From Arthrobacter sp. Leaf234 (GTDB taxonomy: Bacteria > Actinomycetota > Actinomycetes > Actinomycetales > Micrococcaceae): 64,000 bases of DNA. The notes under the pieces are model-generated. The model worked only from the letters and a program-made list of their open reading frames with translations, did not search any database and was not told the DNA's origin. The translations under genes were made by a program, and so were the position numbers. This document shows, piece after piece, positions 61,990 to 64,000 of the stretch. Position 1 is the first letter of the stretch, and the number at the start of each line of letters is the position of its first letter. The stretch is taken from NCBI RefSeq assembly GCF_001422665.1, contig NZ_LMLU01000001.1:1173583-1237582 (forward strand), written 5' to 3'.

Positions 61990-62418
61990 TCACAGGGCGG
62001 GAGAGCGCCGGGCCTGCTCAGCGGCGGCCCGGGTGAGGACGACGTCGTCCCAGCTGTCCTCCCGCTGCACGAGCCGGCGCGAGCACAGCCACTGGGCCAG
62101 CCGGGAGGCGACGCTGATCTGGGCCAGCCGGTCGTGGAAGTCGGGGAGCAGCTGCGGGACGGCGAGGAAGTCCGGGAGCGCGTGGAGCAGCTCCCGCGCT
62201 CCGAGGAGCCGTGCGTAGGGAGCCTCGGCGTCGAACTGGCGTTCCAGCTCGAGCAACTCGCGCGCGGGTCCCTCGAGCCCCGCGGCGGCCACCTCCTCGA
62301 GGTATCCACGGAGGTGGGACTGGACCCGCTCGTAGCGCAGCAGGCTCTCCGGATGCCGGGTGTGGCCGCTCACGGCGAAGAAGCGCCGGAGGATGGTGTC
62401 TGCGTTCATCGGGTCCAT
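61990..62418 (-). CDS. Hypothetical helical protein
   Basis: About 142 residues, mainly helical, soluble and Leu/Arg/Glu-rich (LRRFFAVSGHTRHPESLLRYERVQ, LHALPDFLAVPQLLPDF, VASRLAQWLCSRRLVQ segments). No family recognised. ATG 62418 is used; ATG 62409 is possible. The upstream GGCACCATGGGCGC closely resembles the sequence before the glycosylase start at 36342. Convergent with murB with a 12-nt gap. Confidence 0.6.
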   Translation of the reverse strand: MDPMNADTILRRFFAVSGHTRHPESLLRYERVQSHLRGYLEEVAAAGLEGPARELLELERQFDAEAPYARLLGARELLHALPDFLAVPQLLPDFHDRLAQISVASRLAQWLCSRRLVQREDSWDDVVLTRAAAEQARRSPAL

Positions 62419-62560
62419 GCGCCCATGGTGCCGCCGCCCACCGACTTTTTCAGACACCCGCCACGACTGCCCCTGCCGGTCCACCGGGTTGCCCGGTCCC
62501 GCCCGCCGGGGGACGGGCGGTGTCCTCGCCGTCGTCGGACCCTGCGACGGGCCGTGCGGG

Positions 62561-63700
62561 CTAGAGGTTGCCGGTCGCGATCATCAGCATGCGGCGCAAG
62601 GGCTCGGCCGCACCCCACAGCAGCTGGTCACCGACGGTGAACGCACTGATGTAGTCCGGGCCCATCTCGAGCTTGCGGATACGCCCCACGGGGACGGTCA
62701 GCGACCCGGTGGCGGCGACCGGCGTCAGGGACGCCAGCGTGTCCGTCTTCGTGTTCGGGATGACGCGGACCCAGTCGTTGTCCGCCGCGATGATCGCCTC
62801 GATCTCACCGACGGGCAGGTCCTCGGTCAGCTTCAGGGTCAGGGCCTGCGAGTGCGAGCGCATGGCGCCGACCCTGACGCACAGTCCGTCGAAGGGGATG
62901 CGCGCGTCGGTGCCGAGGATCTTGTTGGTCTCCGCGCCCGCTTTCCATTCCTCGCGGGACACGCCGTTGCCGAGGTCGCTGTCGATCCACGGGATGACGG
63001 AGCCGGCCAGCGGCACACCGAACTGGGAGGCCTCCAGGCTCGGGTGGCGCTGCTTCGCGAGGATGGCCCGGTCGATGTCCAGGATGGCCGACGCGGGATC
63101 GTCGAGGTTCATCGCCACGGTGCCGTGGAGGTCGCCGAACTGCGTGAGGAGTTCGCGCATGTGCCGGGCGCCGCCGCCCGAGGCCGCCTGGTAGGTCATG
63201 GACGTGCCCCACTCCACGAGACCGTTGCGGAAGAGCCCGCCGAGGCCCATCAGCATGCAGGACACGGTGCAGTTGCCGCCGATGAAGTCGCGGACGCCGC
63301 CCGCGAGGCCCGCGTCGATCGCGGACCGGTTGACCGGGTCGAGGACGATCACGCTGTCCTGATCCATGCGCAGGGTGGAGGCGGCGTCCAGCCACAGCCC
63401 GGACCAGCCCGCGTCGCGCAGCTTCGGGTACACCTCGGAGGTGTAGTCGCCACCCTGCGCCGTCACGATGATGGGGAGCGTGGCGAGGGTCTCGACGTCG
63501 TAGGCGTCCTGCAGGGGGTCCGCGCCGTCGGCGAAGGACGGCGCCGCGCCGCCCGCGGCCGACGTCGAGAAGAACACGGGGTTGATGCGGGCGAAGTCGC
63601 CCTCGTCCTGGAGCCGCTGCATGAGGACCGAGCCGACCATGCCGCGCCAGCCGACGAATCCGACGGACGGCAGGGCGGCGCTCTCGGGTGCTGAAGTCAT
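62561..63700 (-). CDS. asd: Aspartate-semialdehyde dehydrogenase (E. coli-type)
   Basis: A 379-residue enzyme converting aspartyl phosphate to aspartate semialdehyde for lysine, threonine and methionine. [18 protein letters not shown] binds NADP; catalytic Cys144 is in [12 protein letters not shown] and His in [11 protein letters not shown]. These motifs are of the enterobacterial Asd branch, longer than the common Gram-positive one. TAAACT (63707-63712, this strand) is exactly 6 nt before the ATG (leaderless). Confidence 0.94.
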   Translation of the reverse strand: MTSAPESAALPSVGFVGWRGMVGSVLMQRLQDEGDFARINPVFFSTSAAGGAAPSFADGADPLQDAYDVETLATLPIIVTAQGGDYTSEVYPKLRDAGWSGLWLDAASTLRMDQDSVIVLDPVNRSAIDAGLAGGVRDFIGGNCTVSCMLMGLGGLFRNGLVEWGTSMTYQAASGGGARHMRELLTQFGDLHGTVAMNLDDPASAILDIDRAILAKQRHPSLEASQFGVPLAGSVIPWIDSDLGNGVSREEWKAGAETNKILGTDARIPFDGLCVRVGAMRSHSQALTLKLTEDLPVGEIEAIIAADNDWVRVIPNTKTDTLASLTPVAATGSLTVPVGRIRKLEMGPDYISAFTVGDQLLWGAAEPLRRMLMIATGNL

Positions 63701-63753
63701 ACGCCCAGTTTAGGCGGGAGGGGGAGTCCGGCCCGCTTTGTGACCGGCCCGGC

Positions 63754-64000
63754 TCAGTCCTGCCTCGTCCAGAGACTGATCCGGTACCGCGGACCCCTGG
63801 AGGACTCCAGCCAGCCCGTCTCGGGCGTCAACGCGGTGAGCGACCAGTCCGGACCGAGGGCCGGCGCCAGGGTGTCACCCTCCGCGGCATCCTCGACCAC
63901 CGTGACCAGGGCGGCGTGGGCGTGGGCCATACCGTCGGCGTACACGCGCCCGCCGCCGATGATCCAGACCTCGTCCGCTCCCGGGGCAGCCGCAGCCGCT
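63754..64000 (-). CDS. folA: Dihydrofolate reductase, C-terminal part (5' end outside window)
   Basis: About 82 codons remain. DEVWIIGGGRVYADGMAHA is the conserved end of the NADPH-binding region of DHFR, followed by TVVEDAAEGDTLAP and the C-terminal strand RYRISLWTR. The enzyme makes tetrahydrofolate. The N-terminal active-site half lies beyond position 64000. An internal GTG at 63945 is not a real start. Confidence 0.85.
   Translation of the reverse strand, partial: AAAAAPGADEVWIIGGGRVYADGMAHAHAALVTVVEDAAEGDTLAPALGPDWSLTALTPETGWLESSRGPRYRISLWTRQD

Overview
The window is GC-rich DNA with dense, often start/stop-overlapping genes, many GTG and some TTG starts, and very few long gaps. Gene content (MmyB-type XRE regulator, GAF-ANTAR protein, MMPL transporter, hadA/hadB-murB cluster, KdpDE-like pair, LigC-type ligase, DUF7793 and DUF6314 proteins) points to an actinobacterium, most like Micrococcaceae (Arthrobacter and relatives). 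No phage, integrase, transposase, rRNA or CRISPR array is seen. A recurrent feature is a TANNNT -10 box placed 6-7 nt before an ATG/GTG with no Shine-Dalgarno, so many mRNAs are probably leaderless.

Layout. 1-5.6 kb: tail of a disordered protein, an aldehyde dehydrogenase-DUF779 operon, an ArsR-CDF metal efflux operon, a GAF-ANTAR protein and an aldo/keto reductase. 5.7-9.5 kb: TetR-MMPL efflux unit and a Nudix hydrolase. 9.6-15.4 kb: an almost gapless five-gene operon (secreted acidic protein, histidine kinase, response regulator, DASS transporter, glycerate kinase) that looks like an organic-acid sensing and uptake system. 15.5-21.9 kb: DUF7793 protein, adenine deaminase, XRE regulator divergent from two SDRs, and a fur-katA oxidative-stress operon. 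22-28.3 kb: lipase-like hydrolase, Cys-pair secreted protein, MFS exporter, HtpX protease, a YajQ gene that has lost its natural end, tRNA-Tyr, and then a gene-poor stretch holding two paralogous 33-codon ORFs with matching upstream elements.

28.3-48 kb: two divergent acyltransferases, DUF6314/winged-helix pair, MarR-MFS, DUF1810, thioredoxin, monooxygenase, AlkA-like glycosylase, tartrate dehydrogenase-type enzyme, ArsB/NhaD-type transporter, transsulfuration pair (cystathionine beta-synthase and gamma-synthase), amidohydrolase, a GT87 mannosyltransferase fused by overlaps to a shortened KdpD/KdpE pair, and a MOSC protein. 48-64 kb: DeaD helicase with a long structured leader, tRNA-Thr and tRNA-Met, GH114-like lipoprotein, methyltransferase-flavoprotein operon divergent from an XRE-cupin regulator, a ParA/MinD-like ATPase with a long Pro/Ala-rich arm, PfpI-like protein, ATP-dependent DNA ligase, DUF2797 protein, hadA-hadB-murB, asd and the 3' part of folA.

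The most novel-looking item is the pair of conserved 33-residue micro-ORFs at 27551-27652 and 28069-28170: 27 of 33 residues agree while 15 of those 27 codons differ silently. Other unusual items are the YajQ stop-loss, a likely ATC start codon for the acyltransferase at 29579, the widespread leaderless starts, and several well-formed operators at divergent promoters.
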